From NCBI GenBank assembly GCA_002973635.1, contig CP027224.1, forward strand, positions 4,102,501-4,166,500: DNA of 64,000 nt. Direction: 5' to 3'. Of this stretch, positions 54,678 to 63,170 are shown piece by piece (positions within the stretch are counted from its first letter, which is position 1; each line of letters opens with the position of its first letter). The translations under genes and the position numbers were made by a program. The notes under the pieces were generated by a model. The model was not told where the DNA came from. It saw only the letters and a program-made list of their open reading frames with translations, and did not search any database. The stretch comes from Lysinibacillus sp. B2A1 (lineage in GTDB: Bacteria; Bacillota; Bacilli; Bacillales_A; Planococcaceae).

Positions 54678-55340
54678 TCAGTCCCTTCTTTTGCTATTAT
54701 ACTGATAAGTGATATTCTGCATCAATAAAAACAAGACAAACAAATGATTTCAATTGACTAATTTTTCAGAATATTATATGATAAATACACAGAACAACTT
54801 TGTTCTGTATCTCACTATTTCAATGTACGATAACTATGTTCTTCACAGATTATTTAACTAACTTCAGCGGGCTTACAATTGAATATCGTGTTACAAGATG
54901 ATGTCTGTAAATTTAAACCAATCATCTAAGAAAACAAATAAAAGTGAACACTTTCCCTTAGAAATTCTTTGTTTTAACCCGCATAGTGCCTGTACAAGAT
55001 GAAATAGGTGAGCAATCCGCTAGGCTTGTTTTCACAACCAGAAAGCTTTCATCATATGTTGCAAGTGTACATTACTTTTGTCATTAATTGATGTTGCCTT
55101 CTTTTATTCAATAACGGAATAAGTATGAACGTAGCTCCTCCCTTTAATGAAAAAGGTGTACAATAATTTGCTGACATTATGAGAATAGCTGACTCATTAG
55201 AGTTGTGTGAACAATAAAAGATAATTTTATTTAGGCAAATTTTTTCGAGTATCATTTAAGCCATAGAAGAAGTATTATGCTATGAAGGAAGTAGGAACGA
55301 TTTTTATGTACTGTTATACCCACCCGCTGGAGGGACAATA
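54678..55340. other. Long intergenic region, no supported gene
   Basis: 660 bp with scattered short frames of no recognisable content and no ribosome binding sites of note. ACAGAACAACTTTGTTCTGT near 54790 is a near-perfect palindrome (an operator or weak hairpin). A decayed gene cannot be excluded. Confidence 0.4.
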
Positions 55341-55384
55341 AAAGCTGCCCATCTCACTTACATGTAGATGAAGGCAGCTTTTAT
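55341..55384 (-). terminator. Terminator after the hyu-OPT operon
   Basis: 9-bp outer arms (55341-55349 and 55373-55381) with an inner CATCT/AGATG stem. It sits about 40 nt past the DUF917 gene. Confidence 0.8.
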
Positions 55385-55420
55385 TAATTAGGTTACTCTC
55401 TTATATTATTTCCTTCATTT

Positions 55421-56464
55421 CTATAGTTCCTTACCAATAACCGTGTCAATTTCCTGTAGCAGCTCGGCATTTTTCATCGTAGTGCTTAAATTTAAATGGC
55501 TTTGATCAACTTGAATAACAGCTATATGCATGCCTTCTTTGATACTAGCACTTGGTACAGGTACCATCCCTTCAATATCAAATGTCATTATTAAATCTGG
55601 AAATCTCGATTGGATGGTTTCTACCTTTGCTAAGGTCATATATTCATTCCAGAAAGTTAATTCAACATCTCCAACAGTTAAGCTGCCCACATCAAAGCCA
55701 TTTTCCTTTGTAAGAGAAAAATCCTTCACTCTTCCAGATACGATATGCTCGCCATTTAACAGATGAATAATATTTTCTAATTTTTCATCCATTGTTCGCC
55801 CGCTTAAAAAGCTGTATCCAAGCTCAATTGCGGTAGATATTGCATTTGGTGCACCGTGTTCCTTTAAATAGCCTATTGTTACTGGATTACGAGTTACCGC
55901 TACCAATCCTCCAGCTAGAATAGATGCATGACGAACTGTTTTTGCTGTGTTTTGTAAATTTCCTTCAGCAAAGCCTTGAATAGCGTATTCATTTTTTCCA
56001 CCTGCATAAAATTGAACGGATTGATAATCTTGTTGCTCATGTAGGTTTAGGGAACCCATAATACCAGTAGGGTGGGCTCGTCCATTACAAGGGGCATCAA
56101 CGACTGGTACGTTCAGTAATACTGATTGTAACCAGCTATTGATTGTCGTTATAGCACCATTTTCATTCGTAATAATTCCTTTTAATCGATGATCCATATA
56201 CGCATTCATCTGTTGATAGCTCCAGCATAGCTGTTCATTGGATACATATTGTTCTTCCGCCGAAGGTGCTCCAACCATTGCTACGCAGGCTACTAAATCT
56301 TCATGATTTAATGCCGTTATATCGATAAGTTGAGGTTTTCCAGCAGCGAAAATCTCCTCCACTAGCTTTAAACCTTCCTCAAGGAGGCCACCACCACCGC
56401 CTCCTAGGATTGCACCTCCATAAACAGCGGCTAAACCATCCTCATACGTTAACACCTTTACCAT
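55421..56464 (-). CDS. DUF917 protein (S-methyl-thiohydantoin desulfurase-like family)
   Basis: 347 residues. N-terminal pattern GLAAVYGGAILGGGGGGLLEEG and the central NGRAHPTGIMGSLNL are typical of DUF917 proteins, which are often encoded beside hydantoinases. The C-terminal part (TLAKVETIQSRFPDLIMTFDIEG) is the second domain. The family is thought to act in breakdown of hydantoin-type or related cyclic amides; the reaction here is not known. Last gene of the five-gene operon, 16 nt after the OPT gene; GGAG precedes ATG 56464. Confidence 0.85.
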   Translation of the reverse strand: MVKVLTYEDGLAAVYGGAILGGGGGGLLEEGLKLVEEIFAAGKPQLIDITALNHEDLVACVAMVGAPSAEEQYVSNEQLCWSYQQMNAYMDHRLKGIITNENGAITTINSWLQSVLLNVPVVDAPCNGRAHPTGIMGSLNLHEQQDYQSVQFYAGGKNEYAIQGFAEGNLQNTAKTVRHASILAGGLVAVTRNPVTIGYLKEHGAPNAISTAIELGYSFLSGRTMDEKLENIIHLLNGEHIVSGRVKDFSLTKENGFDVGSLTVGDVELTFWNEYMTLAKVETIQSRFPDLIMTFDIEGMVPVPSASIKEGMHIAVIQVDQSHLNLSTTMKNAELLQEIDTVIGKEL

Positions 56465-56480
56465 CTACCCTTACTCCTTT

Positions 56481-58055
56481 CTATTTTCCTATTTTAAGAA
56501 TGGAAGAGAAGAAGCTATATAAAGCGTCTCCAGCTATAACACCTGCTGCAAAGACAGTCATTTCAGACTCTCTCTTACCTTTCGTTACAGAAGTGAAAAT
56601 AACACGAAGTAAAATACCGACTAATACAGCCCAACCAGCTATAGGATTAATAAGTAATAAACCAGTCGCAAACAGAATACCCATTTGTCTCTTTGAACCG
56701 CCAATTAATTGAATCAATGCCCCAGGAATCGCCCAGATCAATAGCTGCTTTGCTACGTCTCCAGTCACTCCAGATTGGATAGTGGCTGCGTATACATGGT
56801 TGACAGGTGCTACTAAATCCTGTGCAAAATAAGATTGGTATGAAAGTAAAACGACTACTGCAGAAATTGAAAAGGCAAGCATACCTGCAATCATTTGCTG
56901 TTTACGCCCTTCCTTTTCTAATGCAGGATCACTGCCATTTCCACGTAGGATAAAACCTGTTTTCAAGTCGTAGCCCATATCCGCAAATGCTACCCCTGTC
57001 GCCGCACTATAGCCAGCTAACAAAGCAAGAGCTGGTGCCGGGAAACCAATTAGTATTCCGACAATTAGTGTGATAAACGCTACTGCGAATGCGGGGAACC
57101 AGCCTGCATGCATCGCAGCAATCCCAACGATAAGTTCGTGAACAAAAGCTGCAATTGTTGCGAAAATGATAAAGCCTATGAGCATTCCAAAGGACATATG
57201 TGAAATAATACCACCTAATAAAGCAATCAATAACGAAATCGCTAAATAAGCAATAAAGCCTACACCAAAACCTTGTCGAATTTCTTTTTGATCTTTCGAA
57301 TAGATTAATTCTTCTGAATTTTTAGCTGATCTTTTACTTAGCAAAGTAAAAGCAACCTGGAAAAGGGCTACAATGCCCGCACCAATCATAATGCCATGCG
57401 GAATATAATATTCATTTAAATCGACATTAAATAATTGGACAGAATAGCCTCTTAGTAAAAGACCAATTCCAAACATTGTAAGTGCCCAAATATTCCCGAT
57501 AAACGCTACCCCAAAAGCTGACATCGGAATTTTAAGAACAGACCCCACGATACCGATTAACACACCACCAATTAAAACCTTTGCATTTTTACCGCCTTTA
57601 TCGCCAGCCTTTATAGCTTCAGCTGTTGCAATCCCTGGTGGCCAAGTACCTGTTGCTGGGAAAATCTTTGTATCAAAAAATTTATATAATAATAAAGCAT
57701 CCACAAACATCGCTAAAATAACACCAATAAACAAAGGCAATACTAAATTTTCATACCCTAAAACATACGGAATACCGATTGGTAACATTAGGCTACTCGC
57801 TGCACTAAAAGTAGCCGATGATATCGCCGTTTGTATAATATTTTGTCTATGCACGGATTTGAAAGCAATTAGCTTACCAATTGGAATTCTTCCTAGAATC
57901 ATCGCAAATATAGCCCCAATGATGGATGTATTAGCAGAAATCCCTAAAGTCGTAATCAGCTGTATCCCAATAATTGCCCCTACTACAGATGTTAAGACGA
58001 TCATTAGTAGAGTTACAGGCTCCAAAGCCCGCGGATGTAATACTTTATTATTCAT
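56481..58055 (-). CDS. OPT-family oligopeptide transporter
   Basis: About 524 residues with some fourteen to sixteen helices. OPT marks: GAIIGIQLITTLGISANTSIIGA near 30, FPATGTWPPGIATAEAIKAG near 135, FGMLIGFIIFATIAAFVHELIVG near 290, and GYDLKTGFILRGNGSDPALEKEG near 375. It imports peptides or metal-chelate type compounds using the proton gradient. ATG 58055 has GGGGAG about 8 nt upstream. Its place between an IclR regulator and DUF917 in a hydantoinase operon suggests that it brings in the substrate. Confidence 0.9.
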   Translation of the reverse strand: MNNKVLHPRALEPVTLLMIVLTSVVGAIIGIQLITTLGISANTSIIGAIFAMILGRIPIGKLIAFKSVHRQNIIQTAISSATFSAASSLMLPIGIPYVLGYENLVLPLFIGVILAMFVDALLLYKFFDTKIFPATGTWPPGIATAEAIKAGDKGGKNAKVLIGGVLIGIVGSVLKIPMSAFGVAFIGNIWALTMFGIGLLLRGYSVQLFNVDLNEYYIPHGIMIGAGIVALFQVAFTLLSKRSAKNSEELIYSKDQKEIRQGFGVGFIAYLAISLLIALLGGIISHMSFGMLIGFIIFATIAAFVHELIVGIAAMHAGWFPAFAVAFITLIVGILIGFPAPALALLAGYSAATGVAFADMGYDLKTGFILRGNGSDPALEKEGRKQQMIAGMLAFSISAVVVLLSYQSYFAQDLVAPVNHVYAATIQSGVTGDVAKQLLIWAIPGALIQLIGGSKRQMGILFATGLLLINPIAGWAVLVGILLRVIFTSVTKGKRESEMTVFAAGVIAGDALYSFFSSILKIGK

Positions 58056-58077
58056 AGTGTCAGCTCCCCTATTGTTG

Positions 58078-58830
58078 TTATAGTTTAGATATGTGAGATT
58101 GAACTTGATGAGCAATTTTCACTAACTGTTCAAGCATGTATTTCTCCCTTTGTTCGTCAATGTCATATACTAATCCAGAAATCGTCAAAGATGCCATGAT
58201 TTCTTTCTTATAGTTGAATAATGGTACACTTATACCAAAAGCATGTTCATTGTACTCCCCTACAGTAACACACCACTTATTTTGTCGTATGGATTGTAGC
58301 TCCTCTTGTAAATTGTCAAGAAGCTTTTTATGTTCCTCTTCAGATTGCTTTTCATGAAAATAGGCTAACAATTCAAGCTGTCTTTCTTTGTCTAAATAGG
58401 CAAACATAACTTTACAGGAAGCACCGATATAAAGCGGTGTTTTTGTTCCTAATGACACCGCATATTTTATATTTTTATTACTTTCAGCAATTTTTGTTGT
58501 GACACCATACTCATTATCCATATAAGTTAGAAATACTGATTCATTGATTTCACTTGCAAGACTTTGCATCAATTCATAAATTGTAAAATGTGGGTCACTT
58601 GTATTGGAGAGAGCATCATGAAATATAAACATTTTATAACCTAATTTATATTTTTTTGTGGCTTCATCCTGTAATAAATACCCTGCTTCTGTAAATGTAT
58701 TGATTGTTCTTTGCACAACACTTGTATGCAGGTTTGTCATGCGTGAAATTTCACGTACACCTAATGCGCTTTCTGTAGTTGCAAAGCATTCTAGTATATC
58801 CAATGAGTTTTTTAATGTCTTGACAGTCAT
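58078..58830 (-). CDS. IclR-family regulator
   Basis: 250 residues. Winged helix: TLKNSLDILECFATTESALGVREISRMTNLHTSVVQRTINTF. The effector domain follows with NESVFLTYMDNEYGV, ASCKVMFAYLD near 140 and NEHAFGISVPLFNY near 195. It is encoded inside the operon it probably controls, between hyuB and the OPT gene (16 nt after hyuB). The IclR-like palindrome at 62595-62607 before hyuA is the likely target. Effector unknown, perhaps the imported amide. Confidence 0.88.
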   Translation of the reverse strand: MTVKTLKNSLDILECFATTESALGVREISRMTNLHTSVVQRTINTFTEAGYLLQDEATKKYKLGYKMFIFHDALSNTSDPHFTIYELMQSLASEINESVFLTYMDNEYGVTTKIAESNKNIKYAVSLGTKTPLYIGASCKVMFAYLDKERQLELLAYFHEKQSEEEHKKLLDNLQEELQSIRQNKWCVTVGEYNEHAFGISVPLFNYKKEIMASLTISGLVYDIDEQREKYMLEQLVKIAHQVQSHISKL

Positions 58831-58846
58831 GTATATATTTCTCCTT

Positions 58847-60526
58847 TTATGCGTTTTGGCAACCGTAACGTTTTTCAGCTACCTCTAAAGAAATATATCC
58901 ATTTAATAGATCTTTTTCAATTGCTTTCGTACTTCTCTCTTTTGGATTGCCATAGCCTCCCCCTGTTGCTGTGACAAGCTCAATACGATCTCCTTTCTGT
59001 AATTCATAATTGGCAAGTACTCCTACTGGTCCCACCTTAGTACCATCTTTTTTATGAATAATCAGATAGTTATGTGAGCCTTCCTCACCATCATTTAAGC
59101 CAAATGGTGCAAATTGATGTCTACCTAAGTTGACAGAAACCTTTTGGCCATCCTGATTAACGGTATAAACTCGGCGTACACCTAAGCCACCTCTAAATTG
59201 CCCTGCACCAGCACCATCGCAATTTAAGCTATATTCATCAATCTGAATTCCATATTTTGTCTCCGCAATTTCAACCGGAAGATTATACGTTTCTCCATCT
59301 CCCATACAATATTGCCCACTTTGACCATCCTCATCATTTGACGCTCCCCAACCACCTACTGAAGGTTCAACGATTAAGAAGGACTCATTGTTTTCAGGAT
59401 TTTTGCCTGTTAAGATAAATGTACAAACCGACTGTAAATGTCCTGCTGATAATCTTTCTGGTAAATGAGGAGCAAGTGCCTTCCAAATTAAATCTGCTGC
59501 TCCAATACGTGCCTCAAAGTTCATCGATACAGGATGTGGACGTTTGGCTGATACAATTGAATTTTCATCTGTAAGAATCGTTAAGCGTTTAAAGACTCCT
59601 TCATTAATCACATCAATATCGCCAAGTAATGCTAAGAACATTACACGAACACTAGCCATTAAACCAAATTGTGAGCAGTTTACTGGCACATTCACGGCAG
59701 GATGTGAGCCTCTAAAGTCACAAATAAATTCTTCATCACTAATCGTTACTTTCACTTTAATTGGATAAGGTCCGCCTTTTAATGGATCACCTTCAATAAA
59801 GTCCTCCGCATAAAATTCACCTTTTGGTAGATGTTGAAGCTCAAGCTCTACAATCTTTTCACCCTTGTCCAATAATTTTTGAATGGACAACTTCACCGAT
59901 TCAGCACCAAATTTCCGACAAAGCTCTGCAATCCGTTTTTCACCTGTTTTTAAGGCTGCTACTTGTGCAAACATGTCTCCAATAGAAAGCTCTGGTAGAC
60001 GAACATTTGTAGAAATAATTTCATAAATGCCTTCATTGAGCTCGCCCTTTTGATAAAGCTTTACACCTGGTAGCTGAAGACCTTCCTGATAGATTTCATT
60101 CGAATTACTTGTAAATGAGCCAGGATCCATCCCACCTACTTCGGTCCAGTGCGCTTTATTTGCAGAATAAGCAATAATATCTCCATTGTAGAAAATCGGT
60201 AAAACCAATCCTACATCCGATAAATGCGACCCTCCTCCAACATAAGGGTCATTTATAATGATGACATCACCTTCATGGAGCTTTTTCCCATTATCATATT
60301 TTTCAATGACACGTTGAACCATTGGACTTAGCATCCCAATAAAGCTTGTTACACCATTCCCTTGGCTAATTAAATTACCCTTAGCATCTGTTAAACCACA
60401 GGCATAATCTAAAACCTCATAGATAACGGGACTCATGGATGAGCGAGCTAATGCAACAAACATCTCATCTCCAATAGCCAGCAATGAATCCTGAATAATT
60501 TCTATAGCAAAAACATCTTTTTTCAT
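58847..60526 (-). CDS. Hydantoinase B/oxoprolinase subunit
   Basis: 559 residues. HyuB marks: ARSSMSPVIYEVLDYACGL near 26, VIINDPYVGGGSHLSDVGLV near 88, GGYGNPKERS at the C-terminus and DGAGAGQFRGGLGVRR near 440. With HyuA it forms an enzyme that opens hydantoin, oxoproline or acetophenone-type substrates with ATP. It follows hyuA by 3 nt and is tightly coupled to it. GGAGGGG precedes ATG 60526 by about 10 nt. Confidence 0.93.
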   Translation of the reverse strand: MKKDVFAIEIIQDSLLAIGDEMFVALARSSMSPVIYEVLDYACGLTDAKGNLISQGNGVTSFIGMLSPMVQRVIEKYDNGKKLHEGDVIIINDPYVGGGSHLSDVGLVLPIFYNGDIIAYSANKAHWTEVGGMDPGSFTSNSNEIYQEGLQLPGVKLYQKGELNEGIYEIISTNVRLPELSIGDMFAQVAALKTGEKRIAELCRKFGAESVKLSIQKLLDKGEKIVELELQHLPKGEFYAEDFIEGDPLKGGPYPIKVKVTISDEEFICDFRGSHPAVNVPVNCSQFGLMASVRVMFLALLGDIDVINEGVFKRLTILTDENSIVSAKRPHPVSMNFEARIGAADLIWKALAPHLPERLSAGHLQSVCTFILTGKNPENNESFLIVEPSVGGWGASNDEDGQSGQYCMGDGETYNLPVEIAETKYGIQIDEYSLNCDGAGAGQFRGGLGVRRVYTVNQDGQKVSVNLGRHQFAPFGLNDGEEGSHNYLIIHKKDGTKVGPVGVLANYELQKGDRIELVTATGGGYGNPKERSTKAIEKDLLNGYISLEVAEKRYGCQNA

Positions 60527-60529
60527 GTG

Positions 60530-62566
60530 TTATTTCCCCTCCATCTCTACAATTAGATTGCCGTATTTATCTATTTCAATAGATTGTTTTTCATTTATCA
60601 CAACTGTAGATGTAGGATTTTCCACAATAGCAGGACCAGTAATTACATAGCCAGGTGCTAATTTTTGTTGATCGTAGACATTAACCTCTACCCAGCCTGT
60701 TTCTTTGACGTATAACTTTCGTGTTGCTTTTATACATGTAGAAGCGTCAATATGTGAGAAATCTAACTCTTTAAACTGTACAGCTTCATCTTTCCCATAA
60801 ATTGTGAGGTGTAAGTTCACTAGCTCTATTGGTGTGTCTGGTAAATCAAAAGAGAACTCCTGTTTATGTTTGATATGGAATGCTTCTGCTAATTCAGCTA
60901 GCTCTTCTTCATGAATCGTAATATTTGATGCATTCAATTTAACAGCATGCTCTTGACCTTTATAGCGCAAATCATAATTTATCTCGAAATAATAATGTTC
61001 CTTTGATAAAGGTGCATCTGCATAAGCATTTTCAATAGCTTCATCAATATTTTTTTGAATAGCGGCTAGATGATGTTGATCAAACTTCATTAAGCTTGTT
61101 TGAATATAATCTTGTCGGTATTCCGTCATCATCATCCCCAATGCTGAAAAGACTGATGAACCATATGGAATAATGACTTTCTTCATGCCCAGTTCTTGCG
61201 CCAAATTAATCGCATGTAGTGGACCACCGCCCCCAAAGGCAACCATTGTAAAATCTTCAGGGTCATAGCCTTTACGAATAGAAATTAGCTTAAGCGCATT
61301 TAGCATATTAGAATTAGCAATATCTAAAATTCCTTGCGCTGCTTCTTCTGCTGTCACATTAAACGGTTTCGCGATTTCTTCAGTTAGTGCCTTCTCTACT
61401 TTGTCAATTGACACTGGATTATCGAAGTTTTCTAATGATAATCTTCCTAAATAGACATTTGCATCTGTAATTGTTGGTTGCGTATTGCCTAAGCCGTAAG
61501 CAACGGGGCCTGGATTTGCACCAGCAGAATCTGGACCAACCTTTAAGGAGCCGAATTGATCGACACGTGCAATGGAACCACCACCATTACCAATTTCAAC
61601 AATATCAACAACAGGTGTTTTAATAGGATACCCAGCAAATTTTTCATTTCTTTCAATATAGTAATCTGTTGTAACATTTACTTTTCCTTCTGTAATGAGT
61701 GAACATTTTGCTGTCGTCCCACCAACATCAAAAGCGATAATATTCGATTCATTTAGCAGTTGGCCTAATTTCGCTGCTCCAAACATACCTGCAACAGGAC
61801 CTGATTCTACTAGGTTAATTGGCAGTTCCATCGCTTTATCAAAGCTTGTTGTACCACCATTCGATTGCATAATTTTCAAATGATCTGTTATACCAATCGT
61901 GCTTAATTTTTCTTTTAAGTTTTTTAAATAAGCATGTGCAATTGGCTTTACATATGAATTTAAAACAGTAGTGTTTGTTCTTTCGTATTCTCTATATTCT
62001 TTAATCGTTTCGCTTGAAAGTGTGATATACACCTCTGGCCAAAGCTTTACAATTTCTTCTTTTAGCTGTAGTTCATGAATTGGATTTTTATAGCCATGAA
62101 TCAACGAAATGGCAATAGCCTCTACACCTAATTCCTTAAATTTTCGAACGATTTCTCCGACTTCCTCGGTATTAAGCGCTTTCATAATATTTCCTTTAAA
62201 ATCGATGCGTTCATCAATTTCTTGTCGTAAATAACGCTCTACAAAAGGTTCTGGTTTTTTATACTTAAAATTATATAAGTCTGGACGGTTACCACGAGCA
62301 ATCTCTAATACATCACGGAAGCCTTTCGTTGTAATTAACCCAACTATGCCTCCTTTTCTTTCTGTTAATGTATTAATAATGACTGTTGAACCATGAATAA
62401 ATGATTCAATTAATGAATCTTCCGTCACATGTCGCCCTAATACATTTAAAATACCGTCCTCGAAATGACCTGGAGTGGTATGTTCCTTGTCAAAATGAAG
62501 ATTTCCCTTCTCATCTGTGTAAACTAGGTCAGTAAAAGTACCGCCAATATCTGTTGCGATTTTCAA
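60530..62566 (-). CDS. Hydantoinase A/oxoprolinase subunit
   Basis: About 678 residues. The ATP-binding ASKHA-type motif DIGGTFTDLVY lies at the N-terminus; GSTVIINTLTERKGGIVGLITTKGF near 60, VESGPVAGMFGAAKLG near 260, IAFDVGGTTAKCSLI near 283 and FGGGGPLHAINLAQELG near 445 follow. It activates the cyclic amide with ATP for ring opening together with HyuB. TTG 62566 lies about 9 nt after GGAGG; the frame upstream of it is AT-rich promoter DNA. First gene of the five-gene operon. Confidence 0.93.
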   Translation of the reverse strand: MKIATDIGGTFTDLVYTDEKGNLHFDKEHTTPGHFEDGILNVLGRHVTEDSLIESFIHGSTVIINTLTERKGGIVGLITTKGFRDVLEIARGNRPDLYNFKYKKPEPFVERYLRQEIDERIDFKGNIMKALNTEEVGEIVRKFKELGVEAIAISLIHGYKNPIHELQLKEEIVKLWPEVYITLSSETIKEYREYERTNTTVLNSYVKPIAHAYLKNLKEKLSTIGITDHLKIMQSNGGTTSFDKAMELPINLVESGPVAGMFGAAKLGQLLNESNIIAFDVGGTTAKCSLITEGKVNVTTDYYIERNEKFAGYPIKTPVVDIVEIGNGGGSIARVDQFGSLKVGPDSAGANPGPVAYGLGNTQPTITDANVYLGRLSLENFDNPVSIDKVEKALTEEIAKPFNVTAEEAAQGILDIANSNMLNALKLISIRKGYDPEDFTMVAFGGGGPLHAINLAQELGMKKVIIPYGSSVFSALGMMMTEYRQDYIQTSLMKFDQHHLAAIQKNIDEAIENAYADAPLSKEHYYFEINYDLRYKGQEHAVKLNASNITIHEEELAELAEAFHIKHKQEFSFDLPDTPIELVNLHLTIYGKDEAVQFKELDFSHIDASTCIKATRKLYVKETGWVEVNVYDQQKLAPGYVITGPAIVENPTSTVVINEKQSIEIDKYGNLIVEMEGK

Positions 62567-62594
62567 GTCCTCACCCCTCCTTGTTCCTATTATC

Positions 62595-62607
62595 GGAACA
62601 GTGTTCC
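62595..62607. promoter_or_regulatory. IclR-type operator before hyuA
   Basis: Perfect palindrome GGAACA-G-TGTTCC, about +10 to +25 from the predicted start of transcription. The form resembles known IclR-family sites. The IclR gene in the operon is the likely binder. Confidence 0.65.
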
Positions 62608-62624
62608 AATTAAGAATTAAATAA

Positions 62625-62653
62625 ATTATATTTAAAAGAAAAAGAAAATTCAA
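62625..62653 (-). promoter_or_regulatory. Promoter of the hyu-OPT operon
   Basis: Minus strand: TTGAAT (62648-62653), 17-bp spacer, TATAAT (62625-62630). No other strong promoter is visible inside the operon. Confidence 0.7.
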
Positions 62654-62877
62654 TGTATTTTTTAAATAAAAATTCATTTGACAATTAAATTTATGGTAAA
62701 AATCCACTTTTTCTTACCATTGTTGGGTAGTTGTTTATAAAAAACACCAAATATTACATTATATAAATCTGCCTTTATAGGTAACAAAAACACAAAAAGA
62801 CCCTAGTCATAAACCAGAGTCAGCTACATAATAAGTTTAATCAGCTCATATCCTTTTTTAGGAAAGGATGATTATCT

Positions 62878-63111
62878 ATGAAAAGCCTTTTAGAAAATAT
62901 AAGCTTGTTAGAAAACATTTATGAATTATCTATTGCCGTACTTCTTCTATGTTCCCTGTTTACTGTAAGACTTCTTAAAAAAATAAAGCGAGAAAGAAAG
63001 CTTTCTGTCTTTGAATTTACAATGAATATGCTCATTCGAATAGCCATTTTTTTATGGCTAACTAGTTTCTTACTTATTCAATATGGTGCCTATCTACCTT
63101 TGAATTTTTGA
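62878..63111 (+). CDS. Small membrane protein, unknown
   Basis: 77 residues with two hydrophobic helices (SIAVLLLCSLFTVRLL and IRIAIFLWLTSFLLIQYGAYL) separated by a basic loop (KKIKRERK). AGGAAAGGA precedes ATG 62878. No family recognised. It lies between two minus-strand genes with its own direction; a real gene is likely but not certain. Confidence 0.55.
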   Translation: MKSLLENISLLENIYELSIAVLLLCSLFTVRLLKKIKRERKLSVFEFTMNMLIRIAIFLWLTSFLLIQYGAYLPLNF

Positions 63112-63115
63112 AAAA

Positions 63116-63160
63116 TAGTAAAAGCTGCCCTTTCTAACTTAAAAGGAGCAGCTTTACCAT
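63116..63160 (-). terminator. Terminator after fhs
   Basis: Arms 63118-63128 and 63148-63157 plus inner CCTTT/AAAGG pairing; it can also end transcription of the small plus-strand gene. Confidence 0.8.
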
Positions 63161-63170
63161 ATTATATTAT

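Noticed and set aside
55052..55255. 67-codon minus frame in the 54.7-55.3 kb gap
   Set aside because: No ribosome binding site, no recognisable content, AT-rich intergenic composition.
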